Source: Asterias amurensis (Eukaryota > Echinodermata > Asteroidea > Forcipulatida > Asteriidae). Taken from it: DNA of 64,000 nt. This document shows positions 36,996 to 48,517 of the stretch, piece after piece. A program made the position numbers and the translations under genes. Numbering within the stretch: position 1 is the stretch's first letter; every line of letters starts with the position of its first letter. The notes below the pieces were generated by a model. The model had not been told where the DNA came from, made no database searches, and was given only the letters and a program-made list of their open reading frames with translations. Location: NCBI RefSeq assembly GCF_032118995.1, contig NC_092668.1:11387501-11451500 (forward strand). The letters are read 5' to 3'.

Positions 36996-37129
36996 GGGCC
37001 CAATTTCATGGCAGGAATTACAAAAGAATGCTACACTTATTGCACCCGTAAAACATGATGTTTTATGTTTTATAGGCTGTAAACGCTTACTGATACTTCC
37101 TTAGTAAACAGAGCCATGAAATTGGGTCC
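36996..37129. repeat. MITE-C fragment
   Basis: It begins GGGCCCAATTTCATGGCAGG and ends ACAGAGCCATGAAATTGGGTCC, which are inverted arms. Confidence 0.65.
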
Positions 37130-37399
37130 GGTATGTTGGACTTAGTTCATCGGTAAAAATATCAGTGGAAGAATGTTCTGCAGAATTTATTGCACTTGAT
37201 TTTGTGTTAAGAATCCGAAGACAAATTGTTTGACTTCAATCAGTACTGGCTATACTTATAGGGACTTTGTCGTCATGACCTCTCACCCTTTGACATGTGC
37301 GCTCTCCATGTGCATTTTACCAACTGTATGTACATGTACATGTATATTGTTTCAAAATCTGTTGAATCGTTTCAAAAACTGTACATACATTATTCAAAT

Positions 37400-37571
37400 A
37401 AAGCCCGCTTCATACTTCATGCGAATGCGAAGCGAATGTTGACGTCACAACTTCGCAATGTATAATTTGCAACAGTTGAACTCTGCTCTACTCACCTGCG
37501 AATATCGCTGCTAAAGGAGGGTTGTGACGTCAAATTCACGTCAAATTCGCTTCACATTCGCAGGAAGTATG
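37400..37571. mobile_element. MITE-E copy
   Basis: It begins AAAGCCCGCTTCATACTTCA and ends CATTCGCAGGAAGTATGG. The middle reads GCGAATGTTGACGTCACAAC and AGGAGGGTTGTGACGTCAAA, as in the 23164 copy but in the opposite orientation. Confidence 0.82.
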
Positions 37572-37973
37572 GAATCGTTTGTGTGTACATAAGCTTTACT
37601 TGTACTCTTGCATCGCTATCTTTGAACTTTTGTTAAAAACTGGTGTTCCTAATTCTGAAGTGTTGGCAGGTACAGTGAATATACATGTAGATCTGATAAA
37701 TCTAGGTAGGGCACTCGTGTGATCATGACGACACAACCCCTTTAAAAGAGTCCCAATAGATATGGAATGAACGAAGCAAAAATACATCCTACTATTTTTC
37801 AGCATGTATCGTGTATCAAGCTACCAAATGTAAAATACCGTTATTTCCTTGTGTATTTTTACCAAATCAAAAGTCTTTCTTACTGTTACATTACCATTAT
37901 ATTCCTTGATGAATTTTTTTACCATTACACTTTTCATAATTCCTAACTACTAATCAAATTGATACACAAACTA

Positions 37974-38302
37974 TTAAAGGCAGTGGACACTACTGGTAAT
38001 TACTCAAAATAGTTATTGGCATAAAAACTTACTTGGTAAAAAGCAGTGAAGAGCTGTTGATGGTATAAAACTTTGCGAGAAACAGCTCCCTCTGAAGTTA
38101 CGTAGTAAGTTTCCGTGAATTTGACTTTGTGTGACCATGGTGCGACAAGGGTGTTTTTTTTCTTTCATTAATATCTCGCAGCTTCGATGACCGATTGAGC
38201 TCAAATTTTCATAGGATTGTTATTTTGTGCATATTATGTTAAGGTACACCAACTGTGAAGACTAGTCTTTGACAATTACCAATAGTGTCCAGTGTATTTA
38301 AG
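37974..38302 (-). mobile_element. MITE-A copy 5
   Basis: It is in reverse orientation: it starts TTAAAGGCAGTGGACACTAC followed by TCAAAATAGTTATTGGCATA and ends GACAATTACCAATAGTGTCC. It is somewhat shortened inside. Confidence 0.86.
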
Positions 38303-39646
38303 TTACTTTTCTAACACTGCAATTTGTTGAGAACATTATAAGAATGATCTCAATCAGAGCTGCCAACAATCCGCAGAAAATACCCTGAAAATAAAACTAA
38401 TCCTTCCACGTTTCTTAATTCCACAAATCTTTCCATGTTTCTTAATTCCGCAGAAAATTCCCTGAAAATAAAACTAGTCTTTCCATGCTCCGATGACCAG
38501 TACGTTCTTGTCGGTTCCAAAGGAACAGTTTGCCGCTGGGGGGTTGTGCATTTTACACACATGCCCCGCGCCTTTGGATCTGTCTCCCTCATCAAACTCG
38601 TTCAGCCAAGTCCTTTGAAGTTTTCAAGAAACGTCTCAACACTTTCTTGTGCAACGGTTTATTTATAAGGACCAACTTTCTTTGCCATTATTAGTGCCTT
38701 TATTTATTCGCTTGTTGTACTGTTTATTGTAGGCGCTTGTGTTACCCTGTTATTATTATTATTATGAACAAATACGAAACCTCCCTGGTTGTGGAAACTT
38801 TGTCCCTATTTCGTTGAAGGAAATTCTTAATTATCTCTCACCTTGTACAAGTTAAAATCTCCCGATTGCAAGATACTGACAGCTCATGTTCAATGCATTA
38901 CCCTACTACTTATATCTCACTCCTTAACTACATGAAGAAAACTTCAAAGACAAACTAAAACTTGAGAAAATGCCAACAAAACGAAATAAATTGTGTGTTT
39001 TTTTCAATAATGTCTTTCTAAAATTTGTTCATCATTATCTCCACATAATAATTTCTTTGTATTTTGTTCATTATTTGCATAAAATTACGATAAACTTTGT
39101 TTGTTCTATAAACTTATAACTTGAACAATTTGTTACATTCTGCAAACTGTTCTGTTAAAAACAATGTGAAAAAGCACCTCCAAGGTTTGCATAAACATTG
39201 AAAAACTTCTCCCGGTTTCACTTTTGCAACATAAAACAAAACGAAAATAATGCCTAAAACTAACTTTGTATCCATAATATCATCTACCAATTTTTGTTAC
39301 TTAAAAAATAACCCTTGCAACATACCAAATGGTATCTTATTGTGCAGTTATTGAGAAATATACAAATAATCCTTGAAAAAATACAACCATGAAAACAAGG
39401 GAATGATAGATAAGTTTTTGTTCATCAACACATTTTCCCAACTTTGTCTATTTTTACTTAAGTTGTTTACAAAACCCCAAAAGACGTAGTAACTTTTTAA
39501 AACTTAATTAACAATCCACCTTTTTCTGCATCTGGCTGATCTCTTTCTGCCAATTTGAAAACCAAATTTCTATTTCTTTCGAAGATCTACTGCCAGTAAT
39601 TTCTGCTTGGCCCATGAGTTCAGGACCACAGTCTTGAGGACACTCA

Positions 39647-42600
39647 TTACTTCTTCTGTTTTTCTTGTGCCAGCTTCTGAAACAAAATGGAAACATTATA
39701 CATGACAGAAATATGGTGTTTTGTCGGGGTAATAAATAGATTGCACATGAAGTCATTGACCACAATCTGATGAAACAAGCAGGCGTAAAAAGCTATCACT
39801 GGCTGAGAGTTGTTTATCGACAAATACAGCGGTCAATGACGCTTTGTGCACAACAACTCAATTTTAAATTTTGTTGATGGGGGTGAGAGTCATTACTAAC
39901 GAAAAAGTCTGAAACTTGGATACAATTTCCAAGGTATGTTGAAATGGTGCCATTTCTACCGTTTGGTAACCCCTGGGGTCTAGGTTATAGACCCCAAGTA
40001 GCTTTTGGAAACAGTGTCCAAAGCACTACAGAAGTAGACCAATTAGCAGGATTTCTTTATTTGTTGAAAAAAATATTGTCTGATTTTCTTCACCAGGCCG
40101 ACATAAAAAGTCTGAATTCAGCCAAAAGTCTGAACAATCTCATCCCTGGTTTGAGTAAATATGTACATAGGCCTAATGCTTAAGCTTTTTGTTACGAAGC
40201 CCATTGGGCTTGTAAACTGTGTATTAACTTATTTTAGTAGCCCAACTATTTATCATATATTGTAACAAATTAATGTATCTTTCTGTAGCTATATTAGTGA
40301 GTAAAATTAAGTTGCATAGTTTTTTAGTAGCCCAAAGCGCTAATTTTGAAGTGGCGTTGTTCTAGCAAGTAGCATATTTTATGAGAGAATGTACGCCATG
40401 CTGGGCCCGTGTTCGCCTGATAGTCCGAAGGTTCAATAGTCCGAACGCACACATTTCCTATAACAGGGGGTTCATTAGTCCGAAAATGACATTAAGTTCG
40501 TTAATCCGAACATTTGATGCGATAGTCCGAAGGTTCGGTAGTCCGAATCGACGATCGAACCTTATTGTCAATTCGGACTATTGGACCTTATTGTCAATTC
40601 AGACTAACGAACCTTCGGACTATTGTACCTTTGGACTAAAAAACCTTCGGACTATCGAGCTGTCACTGCCGGGCCAGTATGAAATTTGGCCCATAACTAG
40701 ACCACTCGACCCACGACACACCGAGTTTTGAGTAATGAGTAATTGCATCTCCACGTACCTGAGTGGCTTTCAATGCAGATGACTCGTCCGCAACAAACAT
40801 GCTTGGAATGTCACTCCCAAAGTAAATCTTATTGTTACTTGCGATGGCTTGATGTCTCAGCAGCTCCAGGTATTGTGGGGTAAGTTTCCGCTGGAGACCA
40901 GAAACAAAGGCAACAAAAATAATTTGTTTTATTTCTTATTCATATTATTTGAAATATTACAAGTGAATTATAGACATACTCTTGTGATTGGTAGAGCTAA
41001 CAAAATAGTGTACATGTTTTGTGTGATCAACTAAATACACTGTAAATGAAATAACAAACCTGTGTAAATTTGGGCTTAATCTGTTGCGCGAGTCAGCAAA
41101 AAATAGTGAAAAACCCTGAACAATTTTCAGCATGTAAACACATCCTTAGTTTTGGCCAAAAAAAACTCTGAAACAAGTTTTGTTATACAACTTTATTTCA
41201 GAGGGAAATATTGCTCGATAGATTTGCACCTTCGGTCGGTATCAAAATAAAATTTTGTTTCAGTTTTGAGATTACCGTGTTAGCGTCAGCCTCCTTATCA
41301 GCTTTGTAAAACTCTGCGTCTGCCATGGCTTTCTCCTTGGCAAGGTGAGTAGCGTCTTCAATCTCTGAGATTTGTTTCTGACTCTCTTTCTCCATGATCT
41401 TTTGGTCGTAGCTGATGCGAGCGACCTGGGCAAGCTTCTCGGCCTCGATGACCGCCTTCTTGCGTTCTGTCTCGGCCTCCTTCTCCACGACCTTTTGGTG
41501 CTGCTCGGCAATGAGGAGCTTCGTCTTCTCATTCTCCCTGTGTTGGTGAATATTAAAAGGTAGGGGTCAGTACAGGCGTGTTTGCCTCGTTTTTAAAAGG
41601 GCAGGGCAACCAAGGCATTTGCTCCTTGATAAAGGGCACCCTATAAGAAACTGGAGCATTTCAAGGGCACCAATGCAATTGCCTCCATTGAGTAGCCTTG
41701 ACTCAAGGCTGTTGGCGTAGTGTACATGTATACAGTACATTGTATGTACAGTACATTGTACAGCGAGAACAGTATAGCGAAGTCCTGAGAACGGTCGTGT
41801 CTTTCTACTTTCAACCTCGTACACATGGCTCAAAGTACTCATGTACATACGTGTACCATACAGATGGTAATGTACATGTACAGTACGTATGTGTGTGTAC
41901 AACACCTATTATATGCACTGTGTTATGTATGGGCGGTGCACTGGCAGAATTCAGTGATGGGGACTGGGATTTTGCAGGTCGCGGCTGGCTGTAGCGCCTT
42001 GATCAAGGCTACCATTGAGTAATAGGCCCAACGATAGCCTTTTTGAATGTGGAGAACACCATTGGAAGAAAACATTTTGGTCTGGGTGTATGCAGATGGA
42101 TTTTGTCTACCAGACAAACTTTAAAGGCAGGGGACACTATTGGCAATTGTCAAAGACCAGCCTTCTCACTTCGTGTATCTCAACATATGCATAAAATAAC
42201 TAACCTGTGAAAATTTGAGCTCAATTGGTCATCGAAGTTGCGAGATAATAATGAAGAGAAAAAAAACCCTTGTCACAAGTTCTAAATCTAAGGTCTCGAA
42301 ATCAAATTCGTGGAAACTACCTCTTTCTCAAAAACTATGGCACTTCAGAGGGAGCCGTTTCTCACAATGTTTTATACCATCAACTTCTCCCCATAACTTG
42401 TCACCAATTAAGGTTTTTATGCTACTACTTATTTTGAGTAATTACAATAGTGTCCACTGCCTTTAAACAAGTCAGATCAGTGTCTGAAATTACTACAATG
42501 ATTTCATTGTAGTTTACTTACATTAATTCATAGTTCTTGCGAATACTCTCAGGAATTTTGGGTTTTGTGACACGAACAGCCTGTGGGGAAAAGCAAAATG

Positions 42601-45600
42601 GTTGTGATTTAGGTTTGAATCCGTCTTCATTGTTTAGAAAATAGACGGCCAGCATGTATGTTGATGAAATTGTCTTAATTAATGCTATGTAGATTTCCAT
42701 CTTAAGTCTGTAAGACAGTTTTTAGTTGGGTCCTCAGCCAGGTGAAGGGCTTTGATGCTACCATCAAGGTGAGAGAGTGGGCAGTCGGCTATCACATGGT
42801 GCATCGTAGCTTGTGTGTTTAAAACCATTCGTCTTTCATTTCCTTACAGTAAACACCGGAAGGTAAGCATGCCTTTTCGTTGGCTTACAGTATAAATAGC
42901 ATTGCTATGAAGTTGAAACTTGCATAGCAAGCACAAAATCAGCTCTATGAAACTGGGCCCATTTCATAAAGCAGATTTATTCTTATTTATTTCTTACTTA
43001 CCCTGGGGAAACCTCTCAGTAAAACACAGTTTATTTTTACAAATAAAATCTCCTCAGTACCTGAATGTAGAGACCAGGAGCCATGACAGTCAAATCAGCC
43101 TGGAGTGCCTTCTTCAAATTCTCATCAATTTGGTCTGAATTAGTATAAAGAGAAGTTAGCAATGGAAGAAAACTTGACTGGTTTCTCAGTTCTGCCCCAA
43201 AAAAGACTTTTGGGGCACAATAGTTGGTTCTTGGGTAAAAGTACAAGGGCTAAATAATAATAATAATAATAAAATACCGTTTTTATATAGCGCCTTTCAC
43301 GCCCGAGGGGTGTCTCAAAGCGCTTCCGACACTATTACCCCTGGTCACTGGGCCTTAAATCATTCCTTAAACCATCTCAGCTCCCTGGGGAGTATACAGC
43401 CTGTGCGCAGTGTATGCGCTACTCGGCTAAACCAATCAAAAGAACCATCTCTGCCCTCACAGGTACCCATTTACCCCTGGTTGGAGAGAAGCAATTATAG
43501 TTAAGTGTCTCGCTCAGGGACACAAGTGTCACGACCGGGATTCGAACCCACACTCTGCTGAAAAGAAGCAGCAGAGCTTGAGTTCGGTGCTCTTATCTAC
43601 TTGGCCACGACACTACGTGTACACATCAGTGAACGATGTCCCTTGTATAGCAGAGCAAAAGACTATGCAAAATGTGTTATACAGTTGATATTCCAAAATC
43701 ATCATTTGCTACTCAATATTACCATTCAGCGAGCACAAATTTGTTTCAGTCAAAATATTTTCATATGAAATAATACTGGATGAAATCGTTCCCTGTACAT
43801 GGTATAGACTGTAATAGACTTTTCAACCTATTTAACCAAAACTTGTAAGATCTGTTCCAAGAGAAAAGTACATTTTGGTTGAATAAAATATCAACTCACC
43901 AAACAGCTTGATGTAAACTTCTTGTAGATTGTGGGCGCTGCAGAATTGATTGAGTTCATGATGTACTTTATTGAATATAAGCGTCTTGTCGTAATCCGCT
44001 GTGTAGTTTTTCACCATGTTAAACACTGCAAAATAAAGGATAAAAAAACTTAATCCGACTTGCATATTTAAAAAAAAACAAACATTTCTTTTTACTCTTT
44101 AATTGAATTGTTTAATATTATAAAGTCCCTCGGGTTGGTTCAGCATGGTGCACTTAATAAATCAATCTACCGTAATTAGTATTCATATAATTGTAAAATG
44201 CAAGAATGACACTTGTGTACTTAAGCAAGACATTCAACCATTGCTTTGTTCTTCGGATGGGACGATGAGCCATGTGAGCCACAATTTGTATTTGTATTTG
44301 CACATATTTATTTCATTGCTGCCCTACATTTAAACTTACACATTTTACAAAGTTTTATAATAATATTCAAATTATGAGTAGTTTACAGTATTACTTAGTA
44401 TCTTAGGATATGAAAGTTTACAATGATCTATATATTTGGAAGCTTTTAAAAGTAGGACAACAATTGGGTTAGGGTGAAGCAGAGGCTTTTGTGCCTTAAC
44501 CTATGGACATACATGTACAAACAACATAAAATACTATACAGAAGAAAACACAAGACAGACTAGACAAACAAAATACACGACAGAGGCTAATATATGATGG
44601 TTAGTAAGTTAACATAGAACAGAAGTCTGTGAATGAGATGATCAACTAACCTTCCTGTGCTGCCAGGATATTGACGACTTCTATTCTGTCAAAGTAAATC
44701 ATAACTCCACCACTGCCCAAGAAAAAACCAAAAAAGAGTAATGTCAATTTGGGTTTGCATTGCAGACTGACACGTCATGAATTTGATCAAGTTGTTGACC
44801 ATGACATGAATCCCTACTCACTGTGAAAGATGTATGTAATATAATGTACCTGTATAAGTTTCAGCCTTTTAGTCGCCAAGTTCTTGAGAAAAAGTGTAAA
44901 TCACAGAACATAGTTTTCAAGAGAGTTTTGTTAATCTGTTGTGGCTAAAATATTTTTGTGAAATTGTTTTACTCATTTCTCAAAAACTACGGCCTCTCAG
45001 CAGGTAATATTTGAAGGGAAACTTTTTATTATCATTATCTTGAAACTGTGAAACTTTGGTTGTTCGTGTTTTGTGTCGTACATAAACTCAACTGAAAGGT
45101 TTTTGATAGTCTACAGCACAAATCAATACATACCTCGTTCCACATGGTACATTTTTCACTTCATCTGACTGTAAAGTAATCTGCCAACAAGAAAATTGAT
45201 GCACAAATTCACAAATTAAATTCAGTAAACTCGCTACCAGGCAATCTCGGTGGTCTAGTTGGTTAAAGACACTGCTCCGGAATTGCAAAGGTCGTGAGTT
45301 TGAATCCCACCAGACGTATCCCCATACTTTTGTTTGGGCACTGGCCTGGTGACCAGTCTTTTTTCTATGTCTTTTTCTTCCACTCTGTGCTTTCTAAAAA
45401 GTGTTTTTGTATGTAAGGGGCGCAGTATAAATTTTAAATATTATTATTATTAATGTGCCTATGATTTTGTTTACAAGGCTCGGGGGAGAATACTGAGTAT
45501 ACAGTGCTAACACCCCGATGCAAGCTTAACATTTATTAAAGTAAATTGCGGTGCAAAGAAAAAACTTTAACTACATCTTCTTGAGAGGGAAACTCCATTT

Positions 45601-47842
45601 CATTTTGCAAAGGGCACTTCCATTTGGAAAATCTTAATGTCTATGGGAATCTTCTGTAAGGGCACCAAGGCCAAAAGCACAGGGCCATAGCCTTCATGGC
45701 CTACTGTGTAAGTCCAGCGGCCGGTTTCACAAAGAGTTAGGACTAGTCCTAGGAGATATACAAATTGCAAGGATAGCCCTAAGTTAGGACGAGTAACTGG
45801 TCCTAACTCGAGATAAGACTAGTCCTAACTTTTTGTGAAATCCACCCCAGGCCTGGTAAAGATATTTTTGAAGGATTTTGGAGGTTCATGAATGTGTTAT
45901 TATGTAGAATGAAAACGTACCTGAACAGTTCTATATGATGTAAGAAATGGAAACATAACATGGTAACCAGGTCCGGCAGTTGTTGTTAGTAAGGCACCTC
46001 CCTGAAATAACAAAACAACATTTTTTAGTTAGACAATAAGTGTCCCTGGTCTTCACATCGTGGTAATGACCAGGGCCCAATTTCATAGAGCTGCTAAGCA
46101 CAAAAATTTGCTTAGCAAGAAATTTCTTCCTTGGTAAAAACAGGATTACCACTCCAAACTTTCATTTGTTGCATATTGCTTGTTAATGTTAGTCTGGTGT
46201 TCAGCTGTTGTTTGCTTATCCTGAAAACCACGTGCAAATTTGGTTGGTAATCCTGTTTTTATCAAGGCAAACATTTCATGCTAAGCAAATTTTTATGCTT
46301 AGCAGCTCTATGAAATTGGGCCCAGGTCTCGATTACACATAAGCAATAAAATCCTTTTGTCAGTATAACCATAGTAATTTGTATTGTTACATCACACTTT
46401 GCTAAGCAACTTTGATTGATTTGCTGTTAAGATCTCTCTTAGCTCTTGGTGAAATCAGCCCCAGGCCGGTGGCTGGCTGTGCTAGTACTTCACCAAGCCG
46501 AAGGTGAGGTTCTTTAACAATTAGAGAAGAGCCACCAACCGAGGTCTTGACCTCGCAGTGATGACCAACCATTCATACTGTTATTGCCTTTAATAAATAC
46601 CTTTAACAAAATCAACAGGGAAAAATGTTAGAATTTTGGATTTTTCTTATTTCTATAATTTGTCCAAAATAAATTATTTTCAAGGCCCAATCTTTTGGCT
46701 GTTCAATTTGTGTATGGGACCTAACCTTTATCCCATCACATATTTAACAATTTTATGCCTATTTTTGAAAACCAGACTGAGCTTTGAAAATTAAAAGCAC
46801 CAAAAATAGAAATACTCTAGTCGGTGTTCGGCTTTGCACACATCATTTTTTATAGCCGTTGTTCCATAACTTTCTAAAGATCAATGCAATTTTTTTTTAT
46901 TCTGGAGCAGAACCTTTTCTAATTGAGCAGAATTCCTGTCCAATGGGAACGACTACATTAATCTTTACAGTTCGTTTAAAAAGAAATAAAAAGACTGCTT
47001 CCTTACCCTGTAATAAACTGCAATGTGACCTGCAACAAAAAGTACAAAGTGATAAGTTGAAAGTCAGGATTTTTTGCTGTTGAGCAGGGCCCAACTTCAT
47101 AGAGCTGCTAAGCACAAACATTTGCTTAGCATGAAAATTCTGCCTCAATAAAAACAGGGTTACCAACCATATTTCCACATGATTTTCAGGATGAGCACAC
47201 AACAGCTAAATATGAGTAACACAATATGCAACAAATGGAAATTTGTTGGTATTTCTGCTTTTATCAAGGAAGAAATTCCATGCTAAGCAGATTTGTTCGC
47301 TTAGCAGCTCTATGAAATTGGGCCCTGTTGTCAGAAGAAGGGTGTTTTTACTTTCATTATTTTCTGGCAAATTCGATGACCAATTGCGTCCAAATTTTCA
47401 CAGGTTTGTTATTGGGATACACCAAGTCAAGTGAGAATACTGGTCTTTGACAATTTCAGTGCCTTAATTTCAACCACTTTTTTCGTATTCACTATTCACT
47501 ATTCTGTTGAATTGTTGGGTACCGGAATTGTTTTTTCTATTGTTGAAAATGCACCATGAGCGTCATGCCTACAAATGGATACTGGCACTTTTCAAAACAT
47601 GTCATTAATATTTGTATACATTTCAATTATTTAAACTATACGGCTTTTATACAATATCTCATTATTATTATTATTAAAATAATAATAATAATAAATGAAT
47701 TGAAAACTATGACTAAGTCTTTTAAGTTTTATATTTATTGATAAATATTTGGCATACCTTCCTCTATTTTATGCAATGCAAAGTTCAGCATAATTGATGA
47801 TAATGCCACCACTGCGGCCAGCAAAGGAACAATGTTTGCCAT
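39647..47842 (-). CDS. ERLIN: Erlin (ER lipid-raft SPFH protein of the ERAD pathway)
   Basis: Erlins are ER membrane SPFH/prohibitin-domain proteins that form large complexes with RNF170 and steer activated IP3 receptors and sterol regulators to degradation. Coding exons in transcription order: 47842-47758, 47029-47007, 46001-45921, 45180-45134, 44712-44651, 44025-43900, 43134-43061, 42580-42522, 41537-41276, 40890-40759 and 39676-39647. All join in frame and give 326 residues (human ERLIN1/2 about 340-348). An N-terminal hydrophobic segment ([20 protein letters not shown]) precedes [15 protein letters not shown]. The SPFH core includes [20 protein letters not shown] and the glycosylation sequon in [10 protein letters not shown] (N106). 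A long charged helix, [20 protein letters not shown] onward, suits coiled-coil oligomerisation. It ends [19 protein letters not shown] and KLAQEKQKK. The second coding exon is only 23 nt. The family is clear; ERLIN1 versus ERLIN2 is not decided. Confidence 0.95.
40402..40675. repeat. Foldback element built from TTCGGACTA units
   Basis: The left half repeats TAGTCCGAA (with GGTTC between), and the right half repeats TTCGGACTA with GAACC. The ends are GGGCCCGTG on the left and CACTGCCGGGCC on the right. At least ten copies of the 9-mer core occur in about 270 bp. It lies between the last two coding exons of erlin. Confidence 0.8.
40980..41225 (+). repeat. MITE-H copy in erlin intron
   Basis: TTGGTAGAGCTAACAAAATA, AACAAACCTGTGTAAATTTG and CAATTTTCAGCATGTAAACA match 19770-20045 in order. 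The same element accompanies the erlin fragment at 32165. Confidence 0.65.
41692..42022. repeat. Palindromic-ended element with CCTTGA-TCAAGG arms, erlin intron
   Basis: The left end GTAGCCTTGACTCAAGGC and the right end GCCTTGATCAAGGCTACC are inverted repeats. The interior is rich in GTACATGTAC-like palindromic words. The termini resemble those of the element at 56988-57297 (TAGCCTTGCTCAAGGCA). Confidence 0.65.
42119..42466 (+). mobile_element. MITE-A copy 6, erlin intron
   Basis: It begins TTTAAAGGCAGGGGACACTA and ends AGTGTCCACTGCCTTTAA. It lies about 50 nt from the erlin exon at 42522-42580, inside the adjacent intron on its 3' side. Confidence 0.9.
43249..43622 (-). mobile_element. tRNA-derived SINE (reverse orientation), erlin intron
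   Basis: On the minus strand a tRNA-like head carries a B box (GGGTTCGAATCCCGG). A body follows with CCAGGGGTAAATGGGTACCT and GCGCTTTGAGACACCCC, and then a (TTA)n tail seen on the plus strand as TAATAATAATAATAAT at 43252. Fragments of the same family occur near 31.5 kb. The head is a SINE and not an intact tRNA gene. Confidence 0.8.
45236..45455 (+). mobile_element. tRNA-derived SINE, erlin intron
   Basis: CTCGGTGGTCTAGTTGGTTA (A-box region) and GTCGTGAGTTTGAATCCCAC (B box) form a tRNA-like head. A body and a (TTA)n tail at about 45440-45452 follow. It is the same head family as 53508-53580. Confidence 0.75.
45717..45848. repeat. MITE-D foldback, erlin intron
   Basis: It begins GCGGCCGGTTTCACAAAGAG and ends TTTTTGTGAAATCCACC, with TTAGGACTAGTCCTA and TTAGGACGAGTAAC units. 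Confidence 0.78.
46073..46323. mobile_element. MITE-C copy, erlin intron
   Basis: It begins GGGCCCAATTTCATAGAGCT and ends AGCTCTATGAAATTGGGCCC, which is a perfect 20-base terminal inverted repeat. Confidence 0.9.
47007..47029 (-). other. 23-nt erlin microexon
   Basis: On the minus strand TTGCAG precedes GTCACATTGCAGTTTATTAC plus AGG, followed by the donor GTAAGG. It supplies HIAVYYR, completing [17 protein letters not shown], a conserved part of erlins. Skipping 23 nt would shift the frame. It is too short for ORF callers and was found from the expected protein. Confidence 0.85.
47087..47325. mobile_element. MITE-C copy, erlin intron
   Basis: It begins GGGCCCAACTTCATAGAGCT and ends AGCTCTATGAAATTGGGCCC. 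It sits 58 nt from the microexon, on the 5' side in the erlin sense. Confidence 0.88.
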
Positions 47843-48002
47843 GACTGCACCACTGAGATTTATCAAAGCATATGCAATCTGAATAAGGGAAAAAAAATAT
47901 ATGAATTCAAAAACAGAGGTTATAAAGTTGCCGACTAAAACACGAAAAATGAATGAGGAAATGGGCTGAATATGAATATGGTCACGTGTGATCATATAAT
48001 AA

Positions 48003-48172
48003 GGCCCAGTTTCATAAAGCTGTTTTCGAGCGAAAACTCTGCCAGCAAATTATATTCAAATTGCACAAATTTGGGTTCATTCACAAAACTGTTGACGTTG
48101 TGTTTTGGTTGTGCCAAGCATGAATTTTCTGTGAAGCAAGCTTTAGTTTTGTTGTGCTAACTAACTAAGCTT
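48003..48172. repeat. MITE-C relative
   Basis: It begins GGCCCAGTTTCATAAAGCTG. The right half (GTGCCAAGCATGAATTTTCT, GTGAAGCAAGC) is diverged. Confidence 0.5.
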
Positions 48173-48478
48173 AATTAAACTCATTAGTTATGGTTATATA
48201 GTATTTACAATAACTTATTATTGAATAAGTCAATATGCTTTAATTCTATAAAAATCATGAAGTGGGCACAGCACTCGAGTAAACAGTCACTTACACTGAA
48301 TACCCCCTTACACTGAGGGATCCTGAGCAACTGAGTTAACGTCGTGTTAAAATAATAATTGTTTTAAATTAAAATTAAATTAATTTATTAGTAAATACAA
48401 ATTTTACCGATTCCCTCGATCCCAATATAGAAAAGTGAATTTCAAACTACACATTAGCTTGTACAAGTTTGACCTCAC

Positions 48479-48517
48479 CTGTAATATAGATCCACCTTAC
48501 TTGTGGCGATCGGGAAG
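48479..48517 (-). other. Possible 5' non-coding exon of erlin
   Basis: On the minus strand a 39-nt segment lies between a good acceptor (GGTTTTGCAG) and a good donor (CAGGTGAGG), 0.6 kb upstream of the exon with the start codon. That exon itself has an acceptor at 47879, so at least one upstream non-coding exon must exist. This is a candidate only. Confidence 0.35.

Larger units (their letters stand above)
36045..39640. other. Gene-poor region between the RACK1 array and erlin
   Basis: No protein is recognised. It includes a local repeat around 36700-36860, a MITE-C relative, a MITE-E, a MITE-A and AT-rich sequence that may contain the erlin 3'UTR (minus strand, below 39647). No convincing poly(A) signal for erlin could be fixed. 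Confidence 0.5.

Noticed and set aside
39508-39640. Longer minus-strand frame continuing past the erlin stop ([14 protein letters not shown]...)
   Set aside because: It is in a different frame from the phase set by the upstream exon. The phase-0 join gives KLAQEKQKK and a stop, a sensible erlin ending.
48479-48517. Minus-strand segment reading VDLYYR, similar to the conserved VYYR of erlin
   Set aside because: It lies upstream of the start-codon exon, so it cannot supply residues 30-36. The microexon at 47007-47029 fits exactly in order, frame and sequence. It is kept only as a possible 5' non-coding exon.
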